A DNA stretch of 64,000 bases, taken from positions 558,001 through 622,000 of the forward strand of contig NZ_CP104972.1 in the NCBI RefSeq assembly GCF_025452195.1, given 5' to 3'. Numbering within the stretch: position 1 is the first letter of the stretch; the number at the start of each line of letters is the position of its first letter. The position numbers and the translations under genes were made by a program. Origin of the DNA: Phyllobacterium zundukense. Lineage in GTDB: Bacteria > Pseudomonadota > Alphaproteobacteria > Rhizobiales > Rhizobiaceae. Positions 18,622-27,550 of the stretch are shown piece after piece. The notes below the pieces were generated by a model that worked only from the letters and a program-made list of their open reading frames with translations, made no database searches and had not been told where the DNA came from.

Positions 18622-18750
18622 AGGGTATCCTGGTTGACCACTGTCAGCCTGAACTATTTCCCCGCAAGTAAGAAACGCTCTCGTCTGGCAAACCTGCGTC
18701 AGCAGCGGGAAAGCTGGTTTCGACCTCTCCTATGGCTTCGTCTGGCACAA

Positions 18751-20032
18751 TCAGACAACGCTCATCAGGGCTGTCGTTCCAACCCGGCGCTGTAGATAAG
18801 CGATTCCGATTGTTCCACGCCGCCCGGGAAGTTCCACTTGATCCTTCCTTATCCAGTCAGCAGCCGACAAGGACGCGGGAACGCGGCTCAGCATAGCCGC
18901 TGACACAACAAGCGAGGCGTTAAGGGTTTTAGTCATCGCTTCCAAGCGCTGCGCGACATTGACGACGTCGCCGAAAACCGTGAACTCGTCGTGAAACCCG
19001 CTCTCGAGCACTCCGCCGATGATGGTGCCCATGTGTAAGCCGATGCCTGCGTCAAGCGGGGGCTTTCCTTCAAGGCGTCGCCACTCCGTCCAATCGTCAA
19101 GGATTCGCACAAGCTGCAGTGCACATTGCAGCGCACGCTCCGCGTCGTCCGGTGAAGGCTTCGGCTGACCGAACACGGCCATGATTCCGTCCCCCATGAA
19201 CTTGTCTACGGTACCCCCGGTGCGAAACACTTCGCCAGCAACAATGCCGCGGTATTCTGCCAGGATTTCAGCAAGTGCGGCGGCGGGAGCGGTTTCGGTA
19301 AAACGCGTGAATTCCCGCAAGTCCACGAACATGACGACCGCTTCCCTGCGTTCGAGGTCTAGGCTATCGCTGGCAACCTGCAGGTCCGAGACCGGAGGGT
19401 GAGAAAAACCGCGAAAGGTTCATGCGCCGCTCCTCGCTCTCAATCGCCACACGCATGATGGTCCGGTGATCTATCGTCAGGAGGTATACGACAATGGCGG
19501 CGAAGGCGAACGCGGCCGCCAATCCGAGGTCCTCGCTGAAGGAGGTGACGAAATGCGTGTCGATGCCGCCTGACCAATGCCGGGCTGTCATGAGCAGCAG
19601 CAGAAACACCCATCCCGCAAGAACTATGCTGCTGAAGAGCAGGACAAGCGAAGGCATGAGCCTAAGGCCGACGTGATTTAGAAGCAGAAAGGCGATCGCG
19701 AGGCTCGGCGTCGTGAGCCCGTGGTCCTCCGTCACATCGAAGCGGAAAAGGTGTTCATAAAGCACGATGATGACCATAAGGGCATCGACGGAGACGAAGA
19801 ACGTGTCCGTCCAGGGGGCTCCGCGTCTGGTAATCGCCATTCCCAGCGACAGGAGACTGACCGCCAGATAGCCAAGTACGACGGTCGCATGGACGGCGAA
19901 ATTGTCGTGATCGTTGCCCAAAATGAGGTTAGCGAACAGGATGAGGAGCACGGCCGCTCGCAGACTTGCGGACCGGATTTCCCTCGTCCACTGTCGTGTG
20001 TCGGTTGTCGTCGATTGAACGCGCAGTGTCAT
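18751..20032 (-). pseudogene. Membrane class III adenylate/guanylate cyclase, split by a single frameshift
   Basis: The N-terminal frame (20032 to 19364) encodes six or so membrane helices and then NLSRFFSPS, the usual lead-in to a cyclase domain. The C-terminal frame (from about 19390 to 18751) continues VSDLQVASDS, then MFVDLREFTRFTE, GGTVDKFMGDGIMAVFG and GIGLHMGTIIGGVLESGFHD, then FGDVVNVAQRLE. The metal-binding Asp residues and the transition-state Asn/Arg region are present. One extra base at a GG doublet (19392-19395) causes the break; removing it restores one protein of about 425 residues. It would make cAMP if intact. Confidence 0.85.
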
Positions 20033-20178
20033 GGGCGTTTTCCCCCAAAACCGACAGAGATGCAGTCGTGCGATGCAGGCATCGCGCAGAAATCCAAATT
20101 CGTGAGTGGGCTTTCAAGACAGGAGGACCGACGCGCGGCCTGTGTGGCCACGCACTTACGTCGCCTTCCGGCGAATGG

Positions 20179-20595
20179 TCAGACGACTGTCTTGGGCGGC
20201 CGGTCGCGGGTTTCGGCGTGGCGACGCTTCAAATGTTGGTCGGCGAATGTCACAACGGGCCTCGACGTTGCCTGTCTCGTATTCGGGTCGCTCTCAGTTG
20301 GGTAGAGGCCTGATAGGCAGTGTTGTTCGCAATTCTGTTCGATCGCGTCACCCAACAACGATGTATAGTCACGCTCGACGTTTAGGGATGCCATCTCCCC
20401 AGCCGCGGCGGTTGTCCCGCTGCTTTGTTCGACATGGACACGCTGCAAGGTAGTTATCAGTGGAGTAGCGAAAGCGGCCGATTGGATTATGGCTGTGATG
20501 ACAAGCATCAACATCAGAGCCGTGTGAAAACCTGAACGCCAGTTTTTGCGGGGATCCATCATGCGTTCAATTCGGCAATCGTTCGAGGAGAACAT
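20179..20595 (-). CDS. Secreted small protein paralogous to the copper-operon head gene
   Basis: The product (138 residues from 20595; possible later starts at 20562 or 20559) has a hydrophobic signal helix (TALMLMLVITAIIQSAAFA), a Ser/Thr-rich linker, an NCEQHCLSG motif and a basic RDRPPKTVV end. The order of signal, Cys-x3-Cys with His, and RPPK end matches the gene at 17530. Function is unknown, and metal binding is inferred from that relation. No strong ribosome binding site decides the start. Confidence 0.6.
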   Translation of the reverse strand: MFSSNDCRIERMMDPRKNWRSGFHTALMLMLVITAIIQSAAFATPLITTLQRVHVEQSSGTTAAAGEMASLNVERDYTSLLGDAIEQNCEQHCLSGLYPTESDPNTRQATSRPVVTFADQHLKRRHAETRDRPPKTVV

Positions 20596-20639
20596 CGTCG
20601 CCTATGACATCGGAAACCATAACGGCTAATCCGTGGCGG

Positions 20640-20878
20640 CGGCATGAATTATAGGGTTTGTTTCGTCCGCACAGGTCGCGCATCACAACTGGTGCCTGCT
20701 CTCGGGTACACGCCGTTCAGCGTATTCTCAAGGCTTGTATTACTCATTCCCTTGCACAATTATTACTCATTTCACCTGACATCTAATATACATTCTCCCA
20801 CATTTCTATTGTGCATCTCCCCAAGTTTATGTTATTAATTTCACCGCCCCCGGACTAGTCACCGCGACTGGAAAACAA
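20640..20878 (+). promoter_or_regulatory. AT-rich region upstream of the AAA ATPase
   Basis: The stretch from about 20740 to 20850 is visibly richer in A and T than its surroundings, with TATTACTCATT repeated at 20737 and 20761. It probably holds the promoter of the ATPase gene and may mark the edge of acquired DNA. No exact promoter match is claimed. Confidence 0.35.
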
Positions 20879-22168
20879 ATGGATGAGTCCCTGCTTCCGC
20901 GCCACCTAAAAGCGGAACTTATCGAGGCCCTTCGCTCGGCGCGAGTTGTGAACATTATCGGTCCCCGCCAAGTCGGGAAGACTACGCTTGTTAGAGATTT
21001 GCTGGATGTTGGAAAATTCGTCACGTTGGATGAAGAGAACGTGCTAGCAGCGATGGAAGCTGATCCCGTTGGGCAGATTGATGCGCTTGTGTCCGAAGCG
21101 GGTGAAGCACCTCTCATTATAGATGAGGCGCAACGATCAAAACGCCTAGCGCTTGCCATCAAGAAGATCGTCGACGAACGGCGCAGAATGGGGCAATTCA
21201 TCCTGACTGGGTCTTCGAACGTATTTACATCCGCGCATGTCGCGGACTCCCTCGCTGGCCGAGTCCAGACCTTGACGATGCTCCCGATGAGCGTCGCCGA
21301 AATAAGTCAGAAAGGGCCTGCGAGAATTCTGGATTGGGCCAATCGAGCCGAGGGACCAACGCTGGCCGATTTGCCGATGCCGGGTAAAGTCTCAAGGAGC
21401 ACATACGTCGATATAATGCTGGCAGGGGGATATCCTGAGATTCGCAGCTTAGAGGACCGTCGCCGCAGACGACGTTACCGAGACTACGTGGATACGATTG
21501 TCGAACGGGATGTTGCTGACATCCTCGAAATCAGGAGATCTGACGCGATGCGTCGGTTGATCGATCAACTCGCCGCACGAATTGCCACCGAACTCAATGT
21601 CCAGGACCTCAGCGGGAAGATTGGCATCCAGCGCAAGACAATGGATACATATTTGGACGTATTAACCAAACTGGCACTCCTAGTGAGGCTTCCTGCTTGG
21701 ACATCCGGCGAGGTCGGTCGCGACATCCGCCATCCAAAGATCCACATTGTCGACACAGGGATAGTCGCAGCATTGAGAAACTTGACATCGGCCAGCTTCG
21801 CTATCGATGCCAACCCAACCGCGCTTGGAGCTATTCTTGAGGCATTTGTGCACAATGAGTTGCAGAAGTCGCTTCCACACCAAAAAAGTGATTGGCGACT
21901 TTACCACTGGCGTCATCAGCGGGGACCCGAGATCGACATTGTCGCAGAAGCGGATAGGACGCTCGTAGGTTTTGAGATGAAAGCAGGAGCTACTGTTGAT
22001 TCGAACGATTTTCGGCACCTGAAATGGTTCCGCGATGAAGGGCCAGGAAAAATGTGGAATGTTGTCGGGATCGTGATCTACCTTGGAGACCGCCCCCTGA
22101 GCTTTGGCCCAAAGCTCTTCGCGTTGCCTTTGTCCGCGTTTTGGGCTTTTTCCCAGAGTACCGACTAA
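20879..22168 (+). CDS. AAA_14/DUF4143 ATPase
   Basis: The 429-residue protein has a Walker A (GPRQVGKTTLV, about 28-38) and a Walker B-like IIDEAQ (about 78-83). Sensor-like LTGSSN and a central winged-helix region (DLSGKIGIQRKTMDTYLDVL) follow. The C-terminal DUF4143 domain has a PD-(D/E)XK-like pattern, GPEIDIVAEADRTLVGFEMK (about 350-370). Proteins of this type are widespread, often in islands, and some are linked to defence or toxin-antitoxin functions, but the role is not known. It stands alone, preceded by an AT-rich leader that suggests transfer. Confidence 0.85.
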   Translation: MDESLLPRHLKAELIEALRSARVVNIIGPRQVGKTTLVRDLLDVGKFVTLDEENVLAAMEADPVGQIDALVSEAGEAPLIIDEAQRSKRLALAIKKIVDERRRMGQFILTGSSNVFTSAHVADSLAGRVQTLTMLPMSVAEISQKGPARILDWANRAEGPTLADLPMPGKVSRSTYVDIMLAGGYPEIRSLEDRRRRRRYRDYVDTIVERDVADILEIRRSDAMRRLIDQLAARIATELNVQDLSGKIGIQRKTMDTYLDVLTKLALLVRLPAWTSGEVGRDIRHPKIHIVDTGIVAALRNLTSASFAIDANPTALGAILEAFVHNELQKSLPHQKSDWRLYHWRHQRGPEIDIVAEADRTLVGFEMKAGATVDSNDFRHLKWFRDEGPGKMWNVVGIVIYLGDRPLSFGPKLFALPLSAFWAFSQSTD

Positions 22169-22442
22169 TCCCGGTGCACAGATGGCACGCGATCCTATCT
22201 CACCGTGCAGTGCGGCACAGATTTTTGTGCTGAGAACAAGGGGTGGCATTTGCTATCCAACACCGGATTTTCGCCTGGTTTCGATTCAGTCTGTTGATAC
22301 CGACGGCAGCCTCCGTCAGTGCCGCCCGCATCGCACGATACCTGTCGCGTGCTTGAGATACTCAACAGATCCCCAATTAGTGGTGTGAACCTAAGTGAAC
22401 GGGATAAGCCGACAAATTACCACCTACCTTGCGTAACAATAT

Positions 22443-22976
22443 CTATCGTTTGGGATCAGCGTATCCCCGCAAGGAATTGTATCGGTCAATCTGATCCACG
22501 GTCAGGATCAGCCTCGTTTTCAGGTGGGCGGATAGATGGATATAACGCAACTTGCCTCGGCTTTCTTCGATTTTGGCGATCATTTTTGAAAGGGTTTCGT
22601 CCGTGATCGTCTCGTTTTTGAATTCGAGGTCCAATGCATTCTCGTAGGAAATGAGGCGGTTTCCTTCCGAAATCGCGTCCGAGCGCATGTGATCAAAGAT
22701 TTTTTCTAAGGCGGCTGTCTGTTGCGGGTCGAGTTGGATTTCGTCTTTCAACTCCAACAAGTGTGAAGGCCCCGGTATGCCGTTCAATTCCGCAGCCTTG
22801 GCCAAGCCGCTGCCAGCGCCTTTGCATAGATCTGCGATTTCCTCGTCCGATAAGCTTTTGATCTCGCGGTTCTCTTCTCCCGCATATGCGGATGTTGCTC
22901 CATGTTGATGCTCCTGAGCGTAAACTGCGGCAGGAAGCAGCACAGCTATCATTCCGAGAATACGTACGAATTCCAT
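22443..22976 (-). CDS. Spy/CpxP-like periplasmic protein
   Basis: The 177-residue product starts at ATG 22976 (GGGAG upstream) with a signal peptide ending VYAQE. The body is helical, with DEIQLDPQQTAALEKIFDHM and a late LTVDQIDRYNSLRGY that resembles the LTxxQ motif of Spy/CpxP metal-sensing chaperones. A long reading frame upstream is not used. It faces the Crp-type regulator with the two starts about 60 bases apart, so they probably share a control region. A role in envelope metal stress is inferred from family and context. Confidence 0.75.
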   Translation of the reverse strand: MEFVRILGMIAVLLPAAVYAQEHQHGATSAYAGEENREIKSLSDEEIADLCKGAGSGLAKAAELNGIPGPSHLLELKDEIQLDPQQTAALEKIFDHMRSDAISEGNRLISYENALDLEFKNETITDETLSKMIAKIEESRGKLRYIHLSAHLKTRLILTVDQIDRYNSLRGYADPKR

Positions 22977-23036
22977 GGTTGCGCTCCCAACGACTTTGAT
23001 CCTCGAAAAGCTTGCCACGGGCTTCAAATTTGGGAC

Positions 23037-23609
23037 ATGATAGCGATCATGTCGGATCAAATGATTGAGCAACTTCGAAGGTTGGCTTCGAACGAGATGT
23101 CGTTCGGTGAAGGCGAAGTCGTGTTTGCGCAAGGTTCCAAAGTCAGCTTTATTTATCTCGTTGTTCATGGGTCAGTCCGGCTGCTGCGGCATCAATCAGA
23201 CGGCGCGGCGATCGTGATGCAACGAGCTACGGCCGGATCAGTTCTGGCAGAAGCTTCTCTGTTTTCGGATCGTTATCATTGTGACGCGGTCGCGCTGCTT
23301 CCTTCGAAACTGGTTTCGATCAGAAAAACGCTGTTAGTCGATCAAATATTCGGCAATGCGGAATTGGCGAATATGTGGAACGTCTATATGGCCCGCGAAA
23401 TTCAGAATGCCCGCCGCAGCGCGGCGATCGTCTCGCTCAGGACGGTCGCGGCGCGGCTTGACGCCTGGATTGCATGGAATGACGGTAAGTTTCCTCCCAA
23501 GGGCGAATGGAAGACCGTTGCCGAAGATATGGGTACCAGCCCCGAAGCCCTTTACCGGGAACTCTCCAAACGCAGAGCGGTCTGTTCAAAGCGAGCCAAT
23601 CCGGTTTAA
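23037..23609 (+). CDS. Crp/Fnr-family transcriptional regulator
   Basis: The product is 190 residues from ATG 23037 (or 186 from 23049). It has a cyclic-nucleotide-binding-like beta-roll (FGEGEVVFAQGSKVSFIYLV, RQSDGAAIVMQRA, AGSVLAEASLF) and a long dimer helix. The C-terminal winged helix (WKTVAEDMGTSPEALYRELS) supplies the recognition helix. The FNR iron-sulfur cysteines are absent. The effector is unknown. It is divergent from the Spy-like gene and is the best candidate regulator of that gene. Confidence 0.85.
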   Translation: MIAIMSDQMIEQLRRLASNEMSFGEGEVVFAQGSKVSFIYLVVHGSVRLLRHQSDGAAIVMQRATAGSVLAEASLFSDRYHCDAVALLPSKLVSIRKTLLVDQIFGNAELANMWNVYMAREIQNARRSAAIVSLRTVAARLDAWIAWNDGKFPPKGEWKTVAEDMGTSPEALYRELSKRRAVCSKRANPV

Positions 23610-23643
23610 AATCGGTCCGACACGCTGAAGAAGCCCAAAAATC

Positions 23644-24438
23644 TCAGTGCAAAATCTGACTGAGGAACAGCTTGGTGCGCTCATGCTGCGGATTGTCAAA
23701 GAACTCCGCGGGCGCGTTCTGCTCGACAATCTGGCCTTGATCCATGAAGATCACCCGGTTGGCAACCTGACGGGCGAAGCCCATCTCGTGGGTGACGCAG
23801 ACCATGGTCATCCCCTCTTCGGCAAGTTGAACCATCGTATCCAGCACTTCCTTGATCATCTCCGGATCGAGCGCCGATGTCGGTTCATCGAACAGCATGA
23901 TGCGCGGGTTCATGCAGAGCGATCGGGCAATCGCCACACGCTGCTGCTGACCGCCGGAAAGCTGGCCCGGATACTTGTTGGCCTGCTCGGGAATCTTGAT
24001 GCGCTCAAGATAGTGCATCGCGATCTCATCGGCCTTCTTCTTCGGCATCTTGCGCACCCATATGGGTGCCAGCGTGCAATTTTCGAGGATCGTCAGATGC
24101 GGGAACAGGTTGAAGTGCTGGAATACCATGCCGACTTCGCGGCGCACCTCGTCGAACTTAAGATCGTTGGTGAGCTCAATACCATCAACGAGGACCTTCC
24201 CGCTTTGATGTTCTTCCAGCCGATTGATACACCGGATCATGGTGGACTTACCCGAGCCGGACGGGCCGCAAGCGATAATTCGCTCGCCGCGCATCACCTT
24301 CAGATTGATATCTTTCAGGACATGAAAATCGCCATACCATTTGTTCACGCCCGTCAACGCGACGGCAACTTCATCATCCCGAGAAGCCTGCTGAGGACCG
24401 GGGTGGCTTGCGATGGAAAGTGTCATGCAATCTCTCAA
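23644..24438 (-). CDS. aapP: Polar amino-acid ABC transporter ATP-binding protein (AapP/GlnQ-like)
   Basis: The 264-residue protein has Walker A (GPSGSGKST), Q-loop ([11 protein letters not shown]), signature LSGGQQQR, Walker B ([13 protein letters not shown]) and H-loop (VCVTHEMG). The sequence is close to AapP/BztD. It hydrolyses ATP to drive uptake of general L-amino acids across the inner membrane. It overlaps the permease gene by 4 bases. The protein looks intact, but its operon lacks aapJ, aapQ and the start of aapM here, so the transporter cannot work from this locus alone. Confidence 0.9.
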   Translation of the reverse strand: MRDCMTLSIASHPGPQQASRDDEVAVALTGVNKWYGDFHVLKDINLKVMRGERIIACGPSGSGKSTMIRCINRLEEHQSGKVLVDGIELTNDLKFDEVRREVGMVFQHFNLFPHLTILENCTLAPIWVRKMPKKKADEIAMHYLERIKIPEQANKYPGQLSGGQQQRVAIARSLCMNPRIMLFDEPTSALDPEMIKEVLDTMVQLAEEGMTMVCVTHEMGFARQVANRVIFMDQGQIVEQNAPAEFFDNPQHERTKLFLSQILH

Positions 24439-25340
24439 TAACCGATGTTACCACGCCGCTCCAGGAAATCGGAGAACCGGGCGAAGGAGAAGGACAGCGC
24501 GAAGAAGATCGCGCCAATGAACAGGAATGTTTCGGCTGCCGGAGATGGCCAGGCAGGGTCGGCCAACGCAGCTTTACCTGAACTGATAAGGTCAAACAGG
24601 CCCACCACAAGCACCAAGCTGGTGTTCTTGATCATCACGATGATCGTATTCGCCAACGCGGGGATGGCCACGCGGATTGCTTGTGGCAAAATCACCAATC
24701 GCTGCGTACGCCAGAACGAGAGGCCGAGAGCTTCGGCAGCCTCATATTGCCCACTTGGAATGGCCTGCAGTCCACCGCGGATCACCTCAGCCAAATATGC
24801 CGATGCAAACAGCGTCAGAGCAACCAACGCACGCACAAACTTGTCCGGCAGGAGATAGTCCGGCAAAAATAGCGGTAGCATGATTGATGCGACGAACAGG
24901 ATAGACAGCAGCGGCAATCCACGAATTCCTTCGATGAAGGCCACGGCGATGATCCGCATGGCAGGCATCGTCGTCGAGCGGCGCGCAAGTGCCAACAAGA
25001 CGCCTATGGGGAAAGCGACCCCAATGGCGACGACGGTCAAGATCAGGGTCACCGGAAGGCCGCCCCAGGAAGATGTGGGAACCGTTGCCAGCCCAAGGCC
25101 GCCACCCATCAGCCATCCGACGAGCGCGAGGGCCGCGACCCAAAGTTGCAACAGTCGCGGCGTCCAACTGGCCGGCCGAACCGACCAGGCGAGGAGTGCA
25201 ATGATGAGCACACACACCAATGCCGGACGCCAGCGCTCGTCGAACGGATAGATCCCGAAAAGCAACTGACCGGATTTTGCGTAAATGAAACTCCAGCAAG
25301 CACCCGACGCTGCACGGCATGCATTGAGGGTTGCAAGCAA
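24435..25340 (-). pseudogene. aapM: Amino-acid ABC permease AapM, 5' truncated
   Basis: The 301-residue remainder contains the AapM middle (CRAASGACWSFIYAKSGQLL, YPFDERWRPAL) and the full transport core with EAAEALGLSFWRTQRLVILP, the permease EAA loop. AapM proteins normally carry about 80-90 further N-terminal residues with an extra helix. In the same frame upstream there are only about 20 weakly matching residues and then a stop; the first usable start is TTG 25340. The genes normally upstream (aapJ and aapQ) are absent. A deletion or rearrangement near 25380 is likely. Confidence 0.75.
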
Positions 25341-25524
25341 GACACCGTCTGCGATTGCCGAGGTTCTGGCTGACCATGGAAGGTGCGTCCACTGGCATCA
25401 CTGAACGTCCCGAAGGGGCCGCAACAGAAGTGAGCCTGCTAAATTGTTTTGACAGGACGCTTTGTCGGGTGTGCACTACTCCTGTGCGGGTGCATCCCGC
25501 ATGCAAAAAAAATGGGAGGAAGCC

Positions 25525-25953
25525 ATGAAAGACATGAATCGTCGGTCGGCATTGGCACTCGGTTTAGCGGCGACCGCCGCAACACCTCTGCTCATTTCGG
25601 CAGGCCCGGCCGTGGCCAAGACCAAGGAGTACGGCCCAAATGACGGCAAGGAACTTGCCCCGGGTGTCAGGTTAGTTGAGTTGGGCACGTTTAAGTCTGA
25701 TATCCCCGCCTACAAGAGCATCAACATGGTAGATATTGTATTTCAGCCCGGCGCGGTGGCCGCGCCAATGATGATGGACAATGACATGCTGTGCTACATC
25801 ACTGCGGGTGAATTCACCATCAAGAAGCCAGACAGGGAATTCAAGATCAAAGCAGGCGAGATGTACGCCTGTGCCAAAGGCACAACGGACGGGGCCACAA
25901 ACACCAGCAAGGTGGTCGGGATTCACACAATAGGCATTCTGATCCCTGCCTGA
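25525..25953 (+). CDS. Tat-exported cupin-domain protein
   Basis: The 142-residue protein has a Tat-like signal (MNRRSALALGLAATAATPLL) and a cupin fold (VDIVFQPGAVAAPMMMDNDM, ITAGEFTIKKPDREFKIKAG, EMYACAKGT). Met residues replace some of the usual His metal ligands in the first motif, and a Cys lies in the second. GGGAGGA lies 7 bases before ATG 25525. It is convergent with a group of metal-related secreted proteins. Substrate and metal are unknown; a role in copper or redox stress is inferred from context. Confidence 0.8.
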   Translation: MKDMNRRSALALGLAATAATPLLISAGPAVAKTKEYGPNDGKELAPGVRLVELGTFKSDIPAYKSINMVDIVFQPGAVAAPMMMDNDMLCYITAGEFTIKKPDREFKIKAGEMYACAKGTTDGATNTSKVVGIHTIGILIPA

Positions 25954-26042
25954 ACGAAGTCGGCGTTCTCCGGCTGGGCTCCTGCCGTGAGTGCTATCGG
26001 TCCTTACGTCCAGCCGGAGTGGCAGTCACTGCCGCTGCCAAC

Positions 26043-26510
26043 TCAGTTCCTGGGTCTGACCTCGTAATAAACCGAAGTCTTCTGCTCCGGCCCCTTGGCG
26101 ACGGCATAGACATCGAAGCTGGCATTCGGATCGTAATCCATCCCGAGCGATCCCACAGGCATGCCGGGAACCGCCAATCCGGCAATGTCGGGCCTCTCGT
26201 ACAGCAGTTTCGCCACCGCCTCCAGCGGCACATGCCCGTCGAGGAAGTAGCCGCCGACAACCGCCGTATGGCAGCCCTCGACGGAGGCGGGCACGCCAAA
26301 GCGCTTCTTGACACCGGGCAGATCGTTGGTGTCCACCCGCTCGACCGTGAACCCGGCGTTCTCCATGGCCATGGACCAGAGGTTGCAGCATCCGCAATTC
26401 GGATCTTTGTAGACCGTCATCGACCAATGTGTCCCGGCCCCCGCGTTGCGTGCAACCACGACAGCGGCCATTGCCGCGATGCCCGTGCCTATGAACTCAC
26501 GTCTCTCCAT
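26043..26510 (-). CDS. DUF411 metal-binding protein
   Basis: The 155-residue exported protein (N-terminal RREFIGTGIAAMAAVVVARN, twin-arginine-less but signal-like) has the DUF411 pattern: VYKDPNCGCCNLWSMAMENA with a Cys-x-Cys-Cys cluster, then GCHTAVVGGYFLDGHVPLEA. DUF411 proteins occur in copper and other metal resistance clusters and have a thioredoxin-like fold. It is followed on the same strand by nothing and preceded by the Met-rich gene 16 bases away, so the two likely form an operon. Confidence 0.88.
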   Translation of the reverse strand: MERREFIGTGIAAMAAVVVARNAGAGTHWSMTVYKDPNCGCCNLWSMAMENAGFTVERVDTNDLPGVKKRFGVPASVEGCHTAVVGGYFLDGHVPLEAVAKLLYERPDIAGLAVPGMPVGSLGMDYDPNASFDVYAVAKGPEQKTSVYYEVRPRN

Positions 26511-26525
26511 CAGATCGTTCCTCCA

Positions 26526-26798
26526 TCACCCCTTCTTCTCAGGCTGCATCGGCCTATCCTTGCGCCACTGCTCGTTAGGCTTTCCGGAATCGGGAGTGCT
26601 TTGCATCATCTTGTTGCAGCTTTCCATCATCTGGCTCATCTGCTTCATCATATCCATCATGCCGCCGTGCTCCATCATGCCCGACCCCATGCTTGAGTCT
26701 GGAGACGGCTTGGCATCGGCAGCAAAAATCGGTGATGTGAGGGCAAGCCCAGTGACTATGGTGGCTGCTACCCCAAGGAATTTCAATGAACTGTACAT
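26526..26798 (-). CDS. Met-rich secreted small protein
   Basis: The 90-residue protein has a signal peptide (about 1-26, ending FAADA), then a Met/His-rich stretch (SGMMEHGGMMDMMKQMSQMM, ESCNKMM) and a charged tail. Such Met clusters bind Cu(I) in copper-resistance proteins. GAAGGGAAG precedes the ATG. It heads a two-gene unit with DUF411. No named family is recognised; copper sequestration is inferred from composition and neighbours. Confidence 0.75.
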   Translation of the reverse strand: MYSSLKFLGVAATIVTGLALTSPIFAADAKPSPDSSMGSGMMEHGGMMDMMKQMSQMMESCNKMMQSTPDSGKPNEQWRKDRPMQPEKKG

Positions 26799-26859
26799 TG
26801 CGGTCTTCCCTTCATTTTAAAGTCGCAACGGAGCCCAACTGAACACCGCGTGCGGACAT

Positions 26860-27192
26860 CTACCAATCTGGAACGAACCTCGGCACCAACTCCCGGTATT
26901 GCTCGTACTGAATGTCAAATCGCTCGATGAGGTCATGCTCTTCCCGCTTGGGCAGACGCACGTAGAACCATGCAATCAAGGGCGCGAGCAGCAGTGTCGG
27001 AATTGTCGGCCAATGCACCAGCTGCCCGAAAATCACCAGGAAGATGCCTGCATATTGCGGGTGCCTTGCAACGCCGTAGACACCCTCGGTGATTAGCCTG
27101 TCACGGTAAAAATAGACCTCCACCCAGCCTTTGACAATCAGAAACAACCCGGCCATCACCAGGACCGAGCCGAGCATCATTTCGAGCACCAT
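26860..27192 (-). CDS. Isoprenylcysteine carboxylmethyltransferase-family membrane protein, short
   Basis: The 110-residue product has about three membrane helices and the ICMT/phospholipid methyltransferase core GVYGVARHPQYAGIFLVIFG, followed by REEHDLIERFDIQYEQYREL. The RHPxY and the E-x-D motifs form the AdoMet-binding region. Family members usually carry one or two more N-terminal helices, so this may be a short form or a truncation; upstream in-frame sequence gives no better start. It sits just downstream of the MITE-like element. Confidence 0.7.
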   Translation of the reverse strand: MVLEMMLGSVLVMAGLFLIVKGWVEVYFYRDRLITEGVYGVARHPQYAGIFLVIFGQLVHWPTIPTLLLAPLIAWFYVRLPKREEHDLIERFDIQYEQYRELVPRFVPDW

Positions 27193-27250
27193 AGCGAACG
27201 TCTCCCATAGCCCAGGAGGGTCGCCCAGACCTGACCTGTGGAATGAACCA

Positions 27251-27350
27251 GTGTCGCTTTGCTCTTAAAGGCGAGATGAGGAATTCAACAAAATCAAAGG
27301 CGTTCCTTTGTCTCTAAATCTGATATTTGCCTTTAAGAGCAAAGCGACAC
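27251..27350. mobile_element. MITE-like element with 22-bp perfect terminal inverted repeats
   Basis: The arms 27251-27272 (starting GTGTCGCTTTGCTCTTAAAG) and 27329-27350 are exact reverse complements. The 100-base unit is flanked by CCA on both sides (27248-27250 and 27351-27353), which fits a 3-base target duplication. It encodes nothing. A non-autonomous insertion element is the best reading; a long hairpin with a regulatory role upstream of the sugar transporter is the alternative. Confidence 0.65.
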
Positions 27351-27550
27351 CCACAATTCCTCACATCTGGTCACCGTGACATGGTCATCAACCACGTCGA
27401 AAACGAGCAAATGCGCGAGGACGGTGAGTTTACCATTTACTTGAACCGGGTTTGGGCAGAATATCATCGAGTGGGAGGAAGCATTCGGACCCCCTCTCGA
27501 GAAGTGCGCCCGAACGGCTTTCGGCCCTTGATTGCAAGGGAGGACCAATC

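Noticed and set aside
25968..26020. 10-bp inverted repeat (CTCCGGCTGG / CCAGCCGGAG) between the cupin and DUF411 genes as a terminator
   Set aside because: The spacer is over 30 bases and no T run follows, so a terminator is not supported.
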